Notes: generated by a model not told the origin, from the letters alone. A stretch of DNA of 64,000 bases from an uncultured Faecalibacterium sp. (GCA_937907025.1 CALESJ010000046.1:62001-126000), one strand, 5' to 3'. Shown: positions 35,257 through 44,617, counted from the first letter of the stretch. Numbers and translations are program-made.

Positions 35257-36318
35257 TTGATCGAAGTCAGCCATCTGACCAAGCGGTACGGTTCGCATGT
35301 GGCGGTTGATGACATCAGCTTCACGGTGGACGACGGCTGCATTTATGGCCTGCTTGGCCCGAACGGTGCGGGTAAATCCACCACCATGAACGTTATTACC
35401 GGGTATCTTTCGCCCACCAGCGGCACCGTTACCATCAATGGACATGATATCCAGGAGGAACCCCAGGCTGCCAAGGCCTGCATCGGGTATCTGCCTGAAA
35501 TTCCGCCGCTGTATACCGATATGACGGTCCGGGAGTATCTGAATTTTGTGGCGGAACTCAAGGGTGTGAAAAAGAAGGCCGACCGTGCTGCCGATGTGGC
35601 CAAAGCATCTGAAAAAGCCGGCCTGCAGGAAATGCAGACCCGACTGATCCGTAATCTTTCCAAGGGCTATCGTCAGCGTGTCGGCGTGGCGGCTGCCCTG
35701 CTGGGCAATCCGGACATCATCATTCTGGACGAACCAACCGTCGGTCTTGACCCGGCCCAGATGATCGAAATTCGTTCGCTGATTCACGATCTGGGCAAGA
35801 CCCATACGGTGATCCTCTCCAGCCATATACTGAGCGAGGTTCAGACTGTTTGTGACCGTGTTCTTATTATTTCCGGCGGCAAGCTGGCTGCCCAGGGCAC
35901 GCCGGAAGAGCTGGCCGCGCGCCTGGCTGCCAAGGGCGTGATCTCCGCCACAGCCCAGGGCAGCAGGGAAGCGGTCCTGAAGGCCGCCGGCAGCGTGCCC
36001 GGCCTGACCGATCTGCGTGTGACGGCTGAAAAGGGCGATGAAGTCAGCTTTACAGCCGCCAGTACCGACGGCGGTGATTTGCGCGCAGCTTTGTCTGCGG
36101 CTTTGGCCGCGGCAGGGTGCCCGGTGTTGAGTCTGAGCAGCCAGAACCTGAGCCTGGAAGATGTGTTCCTGCAGCTGACCGAAAACGACCATCCGGAAGA
36201 AGAAGCCGGTACCAAGGCGCAGGAAGACAACGCACAGCCCGCGGCGCAGCCTGAGGAACCGGCACAGGAATCCCCGGCGGAAGAAGACAAGGTACCGAAT
36301 GAGAAGGAGGGAAACTGA
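35257..36318 (+). CDS. GldA-like ABC transporter ATP-binding protein
   Basis: The 353-residue ATPase of an ABC-2 type system has Walker A (GPNGAGKST, about residues 35-43), signature LSKGYRQR and Walker B ILDEPTVGLDP. After about residue 300 it ends in an acidic Pro/Glu/Gln/Ala tail of about 50 residues not needed for the ATPase fold. TTG at 35257 has AAGGGGAG about 8 bases upstream. The frame is open to 34999 but that overlaps coaBC. It is followed by a permease, a GldG-like protein and a DUF4340 protein at 3-18 base spacings, forming one operon. Confidence 0.92.
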   Translation: MIEVSHLTKRYGSHVAVDDISFTVDDGCIYGLLGPNGAGKSTTMNVITGYLSPTSGTVTINGHDIQEEPQAAKACIGYLPEIPPLYTDMTVREYLNFVAELKGVKKKADRAADVAKASEKAGLQEMQTRLIRNLSKGYRQRVGVAAALLGNPDIIILDEPTVGLDPAQMIEIRSLIHDLGKTHTVILSSHILSEVQTVCDRVLIISGGKLAAQGTPEELAARLAAKGVISATAQGSREAVLKAAGSVPGLTDLRVTAEKGDEVSFTAASTDGGDLRAALSAALAAAGCPVLSLSSQNLSLEDVFLQLTENDHPEEEAGTKAQEDNAQPAAQPEEPAQESPAEEDKVPNEKEGN

Positions 36319-36321
36319 GAA

Positions 36322-37185
36322 ATGCTGGCTATCTTCAAGCGTGAAACCAGAAGCTATTTCACCAGCATGATCGGGTATGTGGTTATTGCCGTCATCCTGG
36401 CCTTCATCGGTCTGTATTACAGCGCCAACTGCCTGGTCTATGGCACATCGGATTTTTCCATTATTTTGTATTCCACTACGCTGGTAATGCTGTTTGTTCT
36501 GCCGGCACTGTCCATGCGCAGCTTTGCGGATGAACGCCGGAACAAGACTGACCAGCTGCTGCTGACCAGCCCCGTCACCATCCCGCAGATTGTTCTGGGC
36601 AAATTTCTGGCTCAGTTGGTCGTTTTTGCGGTACCTCTGGTGGTGGCCTGCATCATGCCGCTGATTCTGACGGCATTCGGCACCGTATCGCTGGTCAGCG
36701 CTTATGCAACGCTGTTTGCGTACCTTCTGCTGGGGGCGTCCTGCATTGCGGTGGGTACGTTCATTTCGGCTCTGACCGAAAATCAGATCATCGCCTATCT
36801 GGCCACGTTCGGCGTGCTGCTGGTGGCCTACCTGATGGAAAGCGTTCAGTCGCTGTTCACTTCCGGCAATACGCTGGCGTTCATCGTGTTCTGCATTGTG
36901 CTGGCAGTGGTTGCCGTGCTGATCGGTTTGGTCTGCAAGAGCGTGACCATCGGCAGCGGCGTTTTCTGCGGCGGGGCCGTGGTGCTGATCCTGCTGTTCC
37001 AGCTGCGTCCCGCCTGGCTGCTGAGTGCTTTCAATCATGTGCTGGACGCGCTGGCTCTGTTCTCGCCCTTTGAAACGTTTGTGGGCGGCATGTTCAGTGT
37101 TTCGACCATTGTTTATTATCTGTCCGTCATTGTTCTGTTCCTGTTCCTGACCGGTCAGGCGCTGGAACGGCGCCGCTGGAACTGA
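36322..37185 (+). CDS. ABC-2 type permease, GldF-like
   Basis: The 287-residue protein has about six membrane helices and the family mark SMRSFADERRNKTDQLL after helix 2, as in GldF-type permeases. ATG at 36322 lies 3 bases after the ATPase stop, with AAGGAGGG upstream. Together with the ATPase and the GldG-like protein it forms a probable exporter. The substrate is unknown in non-gliding bacteria. Confidence 0.9.
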   Translation: MLAIFKRETRSYFTSMIGYVVIAVILAFIGLYYSANCLVYGTSDFSIILYSTTLVMLFVLPALSMRSFADERRNKTDQLLLTSPVTIPQIVLGKFLAQLVVFAVPLVVACIMPLILTAFGTVSLVSAYATLFAYLLLGASCIAVGTFISALTENQIIAYLATFGVLLVAYLMESVQSLFTSGNTLAFIVFCIVLAVVAVLIGLVCKSVTIGSGVFCGGAVVLILLFQLRPAWLLSAFNHVLDALALFSPFETFVGGMFSVSTIVYYLSVIVLFLFLTGQALERRRWN

Positions 37186-37203
37186 GAAAGGAGGGTTTTG
37201 ACA

Positions 37204-38697
37204 ATGAATTTCAAATTTGGCAAAAAGCCCTCTGGCCGTACGCCGGCTGCGCAGCCTACCGAGGCACAGCGCGTCAGCCGTCGCCGCCTGCTGCATTCCG
37301 GGGCTTACGCCAGTGTCCTGGCAGTGATTGTTCTGGTGGTTGTGATTCTGCTGAATCTGGTTATGAATGCCATACCCACCAAATATACCGAGTTCGATAT
37401 TTCCACTGGGCAGATGTTCACCCTGAGTGAAACGACCGTCAGCATGATGAAGTCCCTGGACAAGGATGTGACAGCGTATTTCCTGGCTGAAACCGGCAAT
37501 GAGGATACCAATATCAGTCGCATTCTGGACCGCTATGCAGGGGAAAGTTCGCACTTTACCTGGCAGCAGCGGGACCCGGCATTGTATCCTACCTTTGCCG
37601 ATCAGTATGATGCAGGGGATGCCAGCACCAACAGCGTGATCATTGTCTGCGGTGACAACCATACGGTTGTCGATTACAGCGACATGTATGATTACAACTA
37701 CTCCAGCGATTACTCCTACACCATGAATTTTGCGGCAGAGAACGCCCTGACCACGGCGATTGCCCAGGTCACCCGGGAAAATACCTATACCATGTATGCA
37801 CTGACCGGACATGGGGAAAGTTCTCTGGGCAGTGACTTTACCGATACGCTGTCCAATGCCGGCGTAACGTTCACCGAGCTGAATCTGAACACGGGAGAAA
37901 TTCCGTCTGATGCGGCAGCTTTGATCATCAATGTGCCGCAGGCGGACCTCAGTGACCTGGATGCCGATGCACTGCGCGGGTATCTGTCCAACGGCGGCAA
38001 GGTGATTGTGGCGACCAGCCTTCTGTATGATACGCCCAATCTGGATGCGGTTTTGGCCGAATACGGCATGGAACGGCAGGATGGTCTGCTGGTGGAAACC
38101 GATCCCAACTACTATGCGTACCGTTATGCGGGAACTTATCTGCTGCCGGAGATCAAGACCAACACCATCACTTCCGGTATGGCGGACGGGATGTATGTCT
38201 TTGCACCCAGTGCGCAGGGGATCATCACCGTGGAAGATGATACAGCCCAGACGGATGAAACCGCCGAAAGCGGGACCGGACTGACCCACACCACGCTGCT
38301 TTCCACCTCGGACAATGCGTATTCCATGCTGGATTATGAAACTGCGACGGTGCTGCAGAAAGGTGACAACGATCCTACCGGCAGCTTTGATCTGGCTGTG
38401 GCGGCCGAGGATGAGTCCACCGGTGCCAAGCTGGTCTGGATCAACTGCGGCAATATCTTCCTGGATGAAATTGACGCGGCTGTGTCCGGCGGCAATGCAC
38501 AACTGCTGGGCAGCATTGCCAACTGGATGAACGGGGAAGAAAACAACGTGGTCATCGATTCCAAGAGCATGAGTGCCGAAACGCTGACCATTCCCAGCGG
38601 CGTGATTGCCCCGTTGAGCGTGCTGTTTGTCTTTATTGTCCCGCTGGCCTTCCTGGTGGCAGGTGTGTTCATCAGCGTTGTGCGCCGTCGCCGTTAA
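37204..38697 (+). CDS. GldG-like auxiliary protein of the ABC system
   Basis: The 497-residue protein has a membrane helix near residues 38-60, a large extracellular domain (KYTEFDISTGQMFTLSE onward, with ALTGHGES and PSDAALIINVPQADLSDLD), and a second helix at the C-terminus. This is the GldG/ABC-auxiliary layout. ATG at 37204 has AAGGAGGG 8 bases upstream; TTG at 37198 is too close to it. Confidence 0.9.
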   Translation: MNFKFGKKPSGRTPAAQPTEAQRVSRRRLLHSGAYASVLAVIVLVVVILLNLVMNAIPTKYTEFDISTGQMFTLSETTVSMMKSLDKDVTAYFLAETGNEDTNISRILDRYAGESSHFTWQQRDPALYPTFADQYDAGDASTNSVIIVCGDNHTVVDYSDMYDYNYSSDYSYTMNFAAENALTTAIAQVTRENTYTMYALTGHGESSLGSDFTDTLSNAGVTFTELNLNTGEIPSDAAALIINVPQADLSDLDADALRGYLSNGGKVIVATSLLYDTPNLDAVLAEYGMERQDGLLVETDPNYYAYRYAGTYLLPEIKTNTITSGMADGMYVFAPSAQGIITVEDDTAQTDETAESGTGLTHTTLLSTSDNAYSMLDYETATVLQKGDNDPTGSFDLAVAAEDESTGAKLVWINCGNIFLDEIDAAVSGGNAQLLGSIANWMNGEENNVVIDSKSMSAETLTIPSGVIAPLSVLFVFIVPLAFLVAGVFISVVRRRR

Positions 38698-38711
38698 TGA
38701 GGTAACTGCCC

Positions 38712-39797
38712 ATGAAAACAAAGAAATATTTGCCGCTTCTGATTCTGGTCATTGTTGTGGTCGTGTTGGGAGTGGCGCTGGTTGTGCTGAATAATCTGGA
38801 CGAGGAAGAAGATGACAGTGTGGCACTGTTTGATTTCGATTCGTCTTCCGTAACGGCGCTGGCGTACAGCAAGGATGAAACGGATGTGACCCTGCTGCAG
38901 GATGAGGATGACGCCTGGTATCTGGAGCAGGATCCCACGCTGCCGCTGGATCAGGATACCGTTTCCTCTTTGGTGGAAGATTTTGTCGGTCTGGAAGCGG
39001 CCCGTGATCTTGGAGCCGGAACCGAAACCGAGGAAATGGGACTGGATGCGCCTACCATGGTCTTTACCCTGGGAACGGACGGAGCGGACATCTCTTCGGC
39101 TGAAACAGCTTCTGCCGAAACGGCGACCGGGGAAACCGCGTCCGGCGTGTATACCGTGACCATTGGTGCCGAAAATTCCATCACCGATGCGTACTATGCC
39201 AAGGTCAGCTGGAATGATCACATCTATACCATTGATTCCTCCAAGCTGTCCAACCTGGTCAAGACGCCGCAGGATCTGTATGAGGCACAGGACATCACGA
39301 CGCTGGAATCGGATGATGTGACTTCGATGACACTGGAAATTCCCGGTGAAACACTGAACTTCACCAAACAGGATGATACCTGGACCCTGACGGATGACCC
39401 GGAGTATGCGGTTGATCAGGATGTGGTCGAAAAGATGGCTGCGACTATCTGCAACATGAATACCGAAATGACCATTACCCATCCGGAGGAAGACAGCGCA
39501 TACGGTCTGGATACGCCGCAGGCGGTTGTGACGGTGGTGGGCAGTGACGGCACTTCCATTACCTGCAGCTTCGGCAGCGTATCCTCCGAAAACAGTGACG
39601 TCTGCTATATGCGTTCCAGCCATACAGCGGGAGTGGTGTATGAGGTAAATGCCGACTATTTGTCTGCCTTTGCTTACACCAAGGAAACGCTGAAGGCTGC
39701 TACGGAAGAAACGGCGGATTCCAGCAGTGACAGTTCTGATATCATTGCTGAGAACCCTGTGGGCGGTGAGGATGATTACGCCGATTCGGTAGCGTAA
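38712..39797 (+). CDS. DUF4340 membrane-anchored protein
   Basis: The 361-residue protein has one N-terminal membrane helix (YLPLLILVIVVVVLGVALVVL) and an acidic outer domain with repeated motifs (ALAYSKDE, VTSMTLEIPGE, WTLTDDPEYAVDQ) typical of DUF4340. These usually accompany GldG-like proteins. It is very acidic, with a Ser/Asp/Glu-rich end. It starts 14 bases after the GldG-like gene and closes the operon. Confidence 0.88.
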   Translation: MKTKKYLPLLILVIVVVVLGVALVVLNNLDEEEDDSVALFDFDSSSVTALAYSKDETDVTLLQDEDDAWYLEQDPTLPLDQDTVSSLVEDFVGLEAARDLGAGTETEEMGLDAPTMVFTLGTDGADISSAETASAETATGETASGVYTVTIGAENSITDAYYAKVSWNDHIYTIDSSKLSNLVKTPQDLYEAQDITTLESDDVTSMTLEIPGETLNFTKQDDTWTLTDDPEYAVDQDVVEKMAATICNMNTEMTITHPEEDSAYGLDTPQAVVTVVGSDGTSITCSFGSVSSENSDVCYMRSSHTAGVVYEVNADYLSAFAYTKETLKAATEETADSSSDSSDIIAENPVGGEDDYADSVA

Positions 39798-39829
39798 CTC
39801 CCTTTCCGAAATTCTGACAGAATCATAAA

Positions 39830-39891
39830 CAAAAGAGCCTCTGCACGACGCTGCCCGAAAGGTAGGCCGTGCGGAGGCTCTTTTGTTGTTT
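39830..39891. terminator. Bidirectional terminator
   Basis: AAAAGAGCCTCTGCACG pairs with CGTGCGGAGGCTCTTTT around a loop of about 20 bases, followed by TTTTGTTG plus and TTTTGTTT minus. It separates the convergent ABC operon and rarA. Confidence 0.85.
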
Positions 39892-39913
39892 CTGCTGGAA
39901 GAAGCAGGGCAGA

Positions 39914-41236
39914 TTATTCCATATGTTCTTTCTTCCAGGTTTTGATCTGTTCCAGGCGGGTTTTGTACCGGCTTTCCAGGCCTTCCTCGGTGGGTTCGTA
40001 ATATTCCCGACCGATCAGACTGTCCGGCAGGCACTGCATGGCAGACAGTTTGTCCGGCTCATTGTGGGCGTAGCGGTACCCCTTGCCATAAGACAGCTCT
40101 TTCATCAGTTTGGTGGGGGCGTTGCGGATGATGAGGGGAACCGGTTCGGCCAGCTGCTTGACGGCATCGGACTTGGCGTGTTCGTAGGCTTTATACATGG
40201 CGTTTGATTTGGGGGCCATGGACATGTAAATGACGGCCTGGGTCAGATGGACCGTGCATTCCGGCATGCCCAGAAAATGGCAGGCCTGGTAGGCGGCCAC
40301 TGCCTGCTCCAATGCCCGCGGGTCCGCAAGGCCGATATCCTCGCTGGCAAAGCGGATGACCCGTCGTGCCACATACAGAGGGTCCTCGCCGGCTTCCAGC
40401 ATGCGGGCCAACCAGTAGACTGCGGCGTCCGGATCGGAATTGCGCATGGATTTGTGCAGGGCGGAGATGAGGTTGTAATGTTCCTCACCGTGTTTATCAT
40501 ACAGGAGGGACTTCTTTTCGGTACATTGTTCCAGCGTTTCCTTGCTGACGGTAATGCTGCCATCCGTGCCCACTTCACCGTTGAGCACGACCATTTCCAG
40601 GGTGGAGAGGGCAGTGCGGGCATCTCCGTTGGCAAAGACGGCCAGGGCCTCCAGGTATTCCGGGGCAATATAGATTGTCTGGTTGCCAAATCCCCGTTCA
40701 TCCTGCAGGGCACGCTGCAACAGTGTAACGAGGTCCTCTGTTTTGAGTGCTTGCAGCACAAAAACCTTGCAGCGAGAGAGCAGAGCGCCGTTGATTTCAA
40801 AAGAAGGATTTTCGGTAGTGGCACCGATCAAAATAATGCTGCCTTTTTCAACGAAGGGAAGAAAGGCGTCTTGCTGGGCCTTATTGAAACGATGAATCTC
40901 ATCCACAAAGAGGATGGTTTTTTCACCGAACCGACGGTTTTCCTCGGCCTGCTGCATGACGGTGCGAATTTCCTTGATGCCGCTGGTGACAGCGGAAAAA
41001 TCAATAAAGGCCGCTTTGGTCCGGTTTGCAATGATGCGGGCCAGGGTGGTTTTGCCGACTCCCGGCGGGCCCCAGAAGATCATGGAGGAGATCTGGTCGC
41101 TTTCAATCAGCCGGCGCAGGACCTTGCCCGGGCCAAGCAGATGGGTCTGGCCAACATATTCATCCAAAGTGCGCGGCCGAAGCCGGGCTGCCAGCGGCTG
41201 TGGCGTGTTCTGTTCAAACAGGGTGGTCTGCTGCAT
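39914..41236 (-). CDS. rarA: Replication-associated recombination protein RarA (MgsA)
   Basis: The 440-residue AAA+ ATPase is related to clamp loaders and acts at stalled replication forks. It has Walker A (GPPGVGKTT), Walker B (LFVDEIHRFNK), sensor 1 (GATTENPSFE) and the family C-terminal tetramerisation region (ALHKSMRNSDPDAAVYWLARML). ATG at 41236 has GGGAGGGAC upstream; the frame extends upstream but without support. It has no operon partner. Confidence 0.95.
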   Translation of the reverse strand: MQQTTLFEQNTPQPLAARLRPRTLDEYVGQTHLLGPGKVLRRLIESDQISSMIFWGPPGVGKTTLARIIANRTKAAFIDFSAVTSGIKEIRTVMQQAEENRRFGEKTILFVDEIHRFNKAQQDAFLPFVEKGSIILIGATTENPSFEINGALLSRCKVFVLQALKTEDLVTLLQRALQDERGFGNQTIYIAPEYLEALAVFANGDARTALSTLEMVVLNGEVGTDGSITVSKETLEQCTEKKSLLYDKHGEEHYNLISALHKSMRNSDPDAAVYWLARMLEAGEDPLYVARRVIRFASEDIGLADPRALEQAVAAYQACHFLGMPECTVHLTQAVIYMSMAPKSNAMYKAYEHAKSDAVKQLAEPVPLIIRNAPTKLMKELSYGKGYRYAHNEPDKLSAMQCLPDSLIGREYYEPTEEGLESRYKTRLEQIKTWKKEHME

Positions 41237-41313
41237 AGCTGTCCCTCCCAAAAGCAAGTGAGTTGAATTTCCTTTATTATACAACCTTTTGCTGTTAAGG
41301 GTAAAGGGGCGTT

Positions 41314-41342
41314 TTGATTTTTGCCGGTAAATGTAGTATAAT
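41314..41342 (+). promoter_or_regulatory. Promoter of the cysteine desulfidase-like gene
   Basis: TTGATT (41314-41319), 17-bp spacer, TATAAT (41337-41342), 35 bases before the start codon. Confidence 0.7.
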
Positions 41343-41376
41343 GACGCCAAAAAGATCACAACGGCGGAGGAATACA

Positions 41377-42666
41377 ATGAAAGAAAAGCTGAACCCGGAG
41401 ATCTACCAGGCCTATGTGAACATTTTGCAGGAAGAACTGGTTCCGGCCATGGGATGTACCGAACCCATTGCGCTGGCATACGCGGCCGCGCTGGCAAGGC
41501 AGGAACTGGGCTGCATGCCGCAGATGGTAACAGTGGCTGTCAGCGCCAATATCATCAAGAACGTCAAGAGTGTTGTGGTGCCCCACACCGGCGGCCTGCG
41601 CGGAATTCAGGCTGCCGTGGCGGCCGGTACAGTGGCCGGGGACGCGGACCGGGAACTGGAAGTCCTGGCCGGTATTACGGAAGAACAGCAGTCGGACATT
41701 GCGGCGTGGCGCAGCCGTACACCAATTACCGTGACCCAGGCAGACAGCGGCTTCCTGCTGGATATCGACGTTACGGTGGCTGGCGGCGGCCACACGGCAC
41801 GGGTTCGGCTGGTGGGCGGCCATACCAATGTGGTCCGCATTGAAAAGGACGGAGAGGTGAAGCTGGACCGTCCCTGCAGTGAAGAACAGCCCGCCAAGTC
41901 CACGGACCGCGGCTTGCTGAGTGTAGAGAATATCATTACTTTTGCGGACCAGCTGGACCCCGAAGATGTGCGGGAAGTGTTGCAGCGGCAGATCGACTAC
42001 AACACAGCCATTGCGGAGGAAGGTTTGCGCGGCAACTATGGCGCCAACATCGGCAGCATTTTCCTGCAGGCATACGGCAATGGGGTACACAACCGGGCTA
42101 AAGCCCTGGCGGCTGCCGGTTCGGATGCGCGTATGAACGGCTGTGAGCTGCCGGTGGTCATCAACTCGGGCAGCGGCAACCAGGGACTGACGGCTTCGCT
42201 GCCGGTTACTGTGTATGCCAGGCAGATGGGAGCAGATCAGGCACAGCTGTACCGTGCGTTGGCGGTATCCAATCTTGTGACCATCCACATCAAAACCGGT
42301 ATCGGCAAACTCAGTGCTTTCTGTGGTGCCGTGGCGGCCGGTGTGGGGGCCGGGGCCGGTGTGTGCTATCTGCATGGCGGCCGGTATAACGAAATTTCCC
42401 ACACCATTGTCAATGCCATTGCGGTGGATTCCGGTATTATCTGTGATGGGGCCAAGGCCAGCTGTGCGGCCAAAATCGCCTCCGCAGTTGAAGCCGGACT
42501 GCTGGGCATGCAGATGCAGGCACACGGTACCCAGTTTTACAGCGGGGACGGCATCGTTACCAAGGGCGTGGAGAACAACATCCGCAACATTGGCGCGCTG
42601 GCCCGGGAAGGTATGCGGGAAACGGACAAAACGATCATCCGCATGATGACAGAAGGCTGCTGCTGA
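41377..42666 (+). CDS. L-cysteine desulfidase/serine dehydratase alpha-like protein (UPF0597, CyuA family)
   Basis: The 429-residue protein matches the UPF0597 family, proposed to use an iron-sulfur cluster to release sulfide and ammonia from L-cysteine. Cys residues in PAMGCTEPIALAYA (about residue 29), in the INSGSGNQGLTASLP region and in the C-terminal third (GAGVCYLHGG, SGIICDGAKASCAAKI) are candidate ligands. ATG at 41377 has GGAGGA upstream. It stands alone with promoter and terminator. Serine or threonine dehydratase activity cannot be excluded. Confidence 0.85.
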   Translation: MKEKLNPEIYQAYVNILQEELVPAMGCTEPIALAYAAALARQELGCMPQMVTVAVSANIIKNVKSVVVPHTGGLRGIQAAVAAGTVAGDADRELEVLAGITEEQQSDIAAWRSRTPITVTQADSGFLLDIDVTVAGGGHTARVRLVGGHTNVVRIEKDGEVKLDRPCSEEQPAKSTDRGLLSVENIITFADQLDPEDVREVLQRQIDYNTAIAEEGLRGNYGANIGSIFLQAYGNGVHNRAKALAAAGSDARMNGCELPVVINSGSGNQGLTASLPVTVYARQMGADQAQLYRALAVSNLVTIHIKTGIGKLSAFCGAVAAGVGAGAGVCYLHGGRYNEISHTIVNAIAVDSGIICDGAKASCAAKIASAVEAGLLGMQMQAHGTQFYSGDGIVTKGVENNIRNIGALAREGMRETDKTIIRMMTEGCC

Positions 42667-42745
42667 TTCGGAAACCAGCCGGAAATTTGGCAGGCGGACA
42701 CTGACATACCTTACCACTGCAAAGTGCATGAGTTCCCAATAAGCG

Positions 42746-42784
42746 AAAACCGCTCCCGTGCTTTTGGCACAGGGGCGGTTTTAC
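42746..42784. terminator. Bidirectional terminator
   Basis: AAAACCGCTCCCGTGC pairs with GCACAGGGGCGGTTTT (one mismatch) around a CTTTTG loop, with T-rich ends on both strands. It separates two convergent genes. Confidence 0.82.
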
Positions 42785-43699
42785 TTATTGGGTTTTGTCG
42801 TTGAAGTGGTAGTAATAATTGAACCAGGCACTTAAACCACACATGACGGCCATGGCAATCACGGCAAAGATGCCTATGAACGTTTCTTCCGGCGATTGTC
42901 CTGGCGCAAAGAGCCAGCCGGAACAGGGAACCATGATCAGAACAAAGAAAATCAGAGAAGGCAGGGAACAGCGCAGGATGCGCAGCAGCTTGCGGCGGAT
43001 GGGAGAAACAGATTGGTCTGCCACACTGCTCCCGCACAGGCGGCACCGGATGATGGCCAGCGGTGCGCTGACATACCGGTATCCGATACGGCGGTAGATG
43101 CGCTGCGCTTCATATTCCGTACCGTCCAGAGTGAAATGGGGATACATACCTTCCCGGGTGATCACAATATCCTTGCCGGCTGCTTTGCTCCAGGCAAGCA
43201 GGGCGTCGGTGAATTCCCGGGGGGTGGTGACCGGACCGTCCGGCACAAAGGTGAATTCCTCTTCGTGCTGGGCGGTGGCCACCCGCTTGTAATCGTCAAT
43301 CCATCCGGCAAAGAAACCACCGGGCTGCGGTGTACTTTCCATCCTTGTCAGGCAGGCATCCACATCCAGCTGCCCGGCGTCCTTCCCACTGGCTTTCAGG
43401 TCCCGGCAAAAACGGATGGCAGCCTGCAATTTCTCCGTTTGCGCCTGCAGACGCTGTTCCTGATTTTGCAGAGCCTGGGGCAATGGTGCCGTTCCGTTCA
43501 GTACTGTGCGGATGTCTTCCAGCGGCATATCCAGCATCCGCAGCATGCGAATCAGCTTTAGAATATGCAGGTCCTCGTCGGAGTATTCTCTGTAACCGTT
43601 CTCCGGATTGCGCTGCGGACACAGCAGACCCTCCCGCTCATAATACCGGATATTCTGGGGAGATACGCCGCTGTGCTGCGAGGCCTGTTTGATGTTCAT
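42785..43699 (-). CDS. MerR-family regulator with C-terminal membrane helices
   Basis: The 304-residue protein starts with a MerR winged-helix domain (IKQASQHSGVSPQNIRYYER, residues 3-22, then NGYREYSDED) and a dimerisation coiled coil near residues 75-105. A middle segment carries a Cys pair (RCRLCG, about residue 222). The C-terminus contains two hydrophobic stretches (SLIFFVLIMVPCSGWLF, about 251-267; IGIFAVIAMAVMCGLSA, about 278-294) that look like membrane helices. This is unusual, since most MerR proteins are soluble. ATG at 43699 is chosen; TTG at 43702 is adjacent. Its own promoter has a MerR-type 19-bp spacer with a dyad. Confidence 0.85.
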   Translation of the reverse strand: MNIKQASQHSGVSPQNIRYYEREGLLCPQRNPENGYREYSDEDLHILKLIRMLRMLDMPLEDIRTVLNGTAPLPQALQNQEQRLQAQTEKLQAAIRFCRDLKASGKDAGQLDVDACLTRMESTPQPGGFFAGWIDDYKRVATAQHEEEFTFVPDGPVTTPREFTDALLAWSKAAGKDIVITREGMYPHFTLDGTEYEAQRIYRRIGYRYVSAPLAIIRCRLCGSSVADQSVSPIRRKLLRILRCSLPSLIFFVLIMVPCSGWLFAPGQSPEETFIGIFAVIAMAVMCGLSAWFNYYYHFNDKTQ

Positions 43700-43728
43700 C
43701 AAAGCGGGTCACCGTCCTTTCTAAGGGT

Positions 43729-43759
43729 AGTGTAAACCATAAAGTTGGTATAAGGTCAA
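43729..43759 (-). promoter_or_regulatory. MerR-type promoter with 19-bp spacer and dyad operator
   Basis: On the minus strand: TTGACC (43759-43754), 19-bp spacer, TACACT (43734-43729). The dyad at 43736-43756 has outer arms ACC/GGT with matching TA steps and fills the spacer. Long spacers with such dyads are the hallmark of promoters activated by MerR-family proteins, so the downstream MerR gene is probably autoregulated. Confidence 0.72.
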
Positions 43760-43795
43760 GTCATATGGGCTCGTTCTTTTGAAAAAATCCGGAAA

Positions 43796-44560
43796 TCAAA
43801 GGAAAAGTTCGTTTTCTTTCCGGTCCGAGCACAGTTTGGCCAGTTTCTGCTCGGTGGCAGCTACCTTTTCCGGTTCGGCATGGCGCCCATGGGTGGGACA
43901 AACCGCAACACAGCGCATGCAGCTGATGCACAGGTTTGCATTTACTTCGGCGGGGTTCTGCGCAGAGATGGCGCCGGTGGGGCACAGTGCAGCGCAGGTG
44001 CCGCAGCCGGTGCAGGTATCATCAGGCAGCGGAATCATGCCCACACCGCCGAAAGCACGGTAAGGGCGATTGCCCGGCAGGATGAGTTCGTCAGGCAGAG
44101 TATTGCTCTGGATGGCAGCAAAGATCCGGCTGCCGTACCGGGTCAATTCCTGGGTGTCCGCTTCGTCCGGGCGCCCCGCAGCGTAACAGCGGGCGATGGA
44201 GTGCTCGGCCACGGCGGCCACGGCGGCTGCGCAGCGGAACCCGGCCTTTTCCGCCAGGTCCTTCATTTCAATGAGGGTGTCGTCAAAGGCACGGTTGCCG
44301 TATGCCACCAGCAGGACAGCCAGCGCTCCGCCGCCCTGTACCGCCGCCATGCGCTGGGCAGCCGGGCCGGGAACGCGCCCGCCAAAGCTGGGCACCGAGA
44401 ATACGCAGATGTCCTGCGGAGCAAAGCGAAGGGATGCAAAGTCAAATTTGGCATCGCTGAGGTCAATGGGATGGACCGGCAGCGGGAACCCGGCACACAG
44501 GGCTTCGGCGGCTTTTTTGGTGCCGCCGGTGGGGCTGAAAATGAGAGAATACAGATTCAT
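43796..44560 (-). CDS. Flavodoxin-like protein with 4Fe-4S ferredoxin domain (EFR1 type)
   Basis: The 254-residue protein joins an N-terminal flavodoxin-like domain (MNLYSLIFSPTGGTKKAAE, the FMN phosphate loop) to a C-terminal bacterial ferredoxin with two motifs: CTGCGTCAALCP (about residue 188) and CISCMRCVAVCP (about 214). It should carry electrons in the cytoplasm. ATG at 44560 has AAGGAGG 8 bases upstream; longer in-frame starts lack a site. It has its own promoter. The physiological partner is unknown. Confidence 0.9.
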   Translation of the reverse strand: MNLYSLIFSPTGGTKKAAEALCAGFPLPVHPIDLSDAKFDFASLRFAPQDICVFSVPSFGGRVPGPAAQRMAAVQGGGALAVLLVAYGNRAFDDTLIEMKDLAEKAGFRCAAAVAAVAEHSIARCYAAGRPDEADTQELTRYGSRIFAAIQSNTLPDELILPGNRPYRAFGGVGMIPLPDDTCTGCGTCAALCPTGAISAQNPAEVNANLCISCMRCVAVCPTHGRHAEPEKVAATEQKLAKLCSDRKENELFL

Positions 44561-44588
44561 GGCAAAGGCCTCCTTGTTTGGTGCTCTC

Positions 44589-44617
44589 ATTATAGCACCG
44601 GCGGAAGGCTTCGCCAA
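44589..44617 (-). promoter_or_regulatory. Promoter of the flavodoxin-ferredoxin gene
   Basis: On the minus strand: TTGGCG (44617-44612), 17-bp spacer, extended -10 TGCTATAAT (hexamer 44594-44589). Confidence 0.65.

Noticed and set aside
35233..38721. 1162-residue minus-strand open frame
   Set aside because: It is antisense to the GldA/F/G-like operon, which has clear domains and ribosome sites. The frame is His/Gln-rich, as expected from a shadow.
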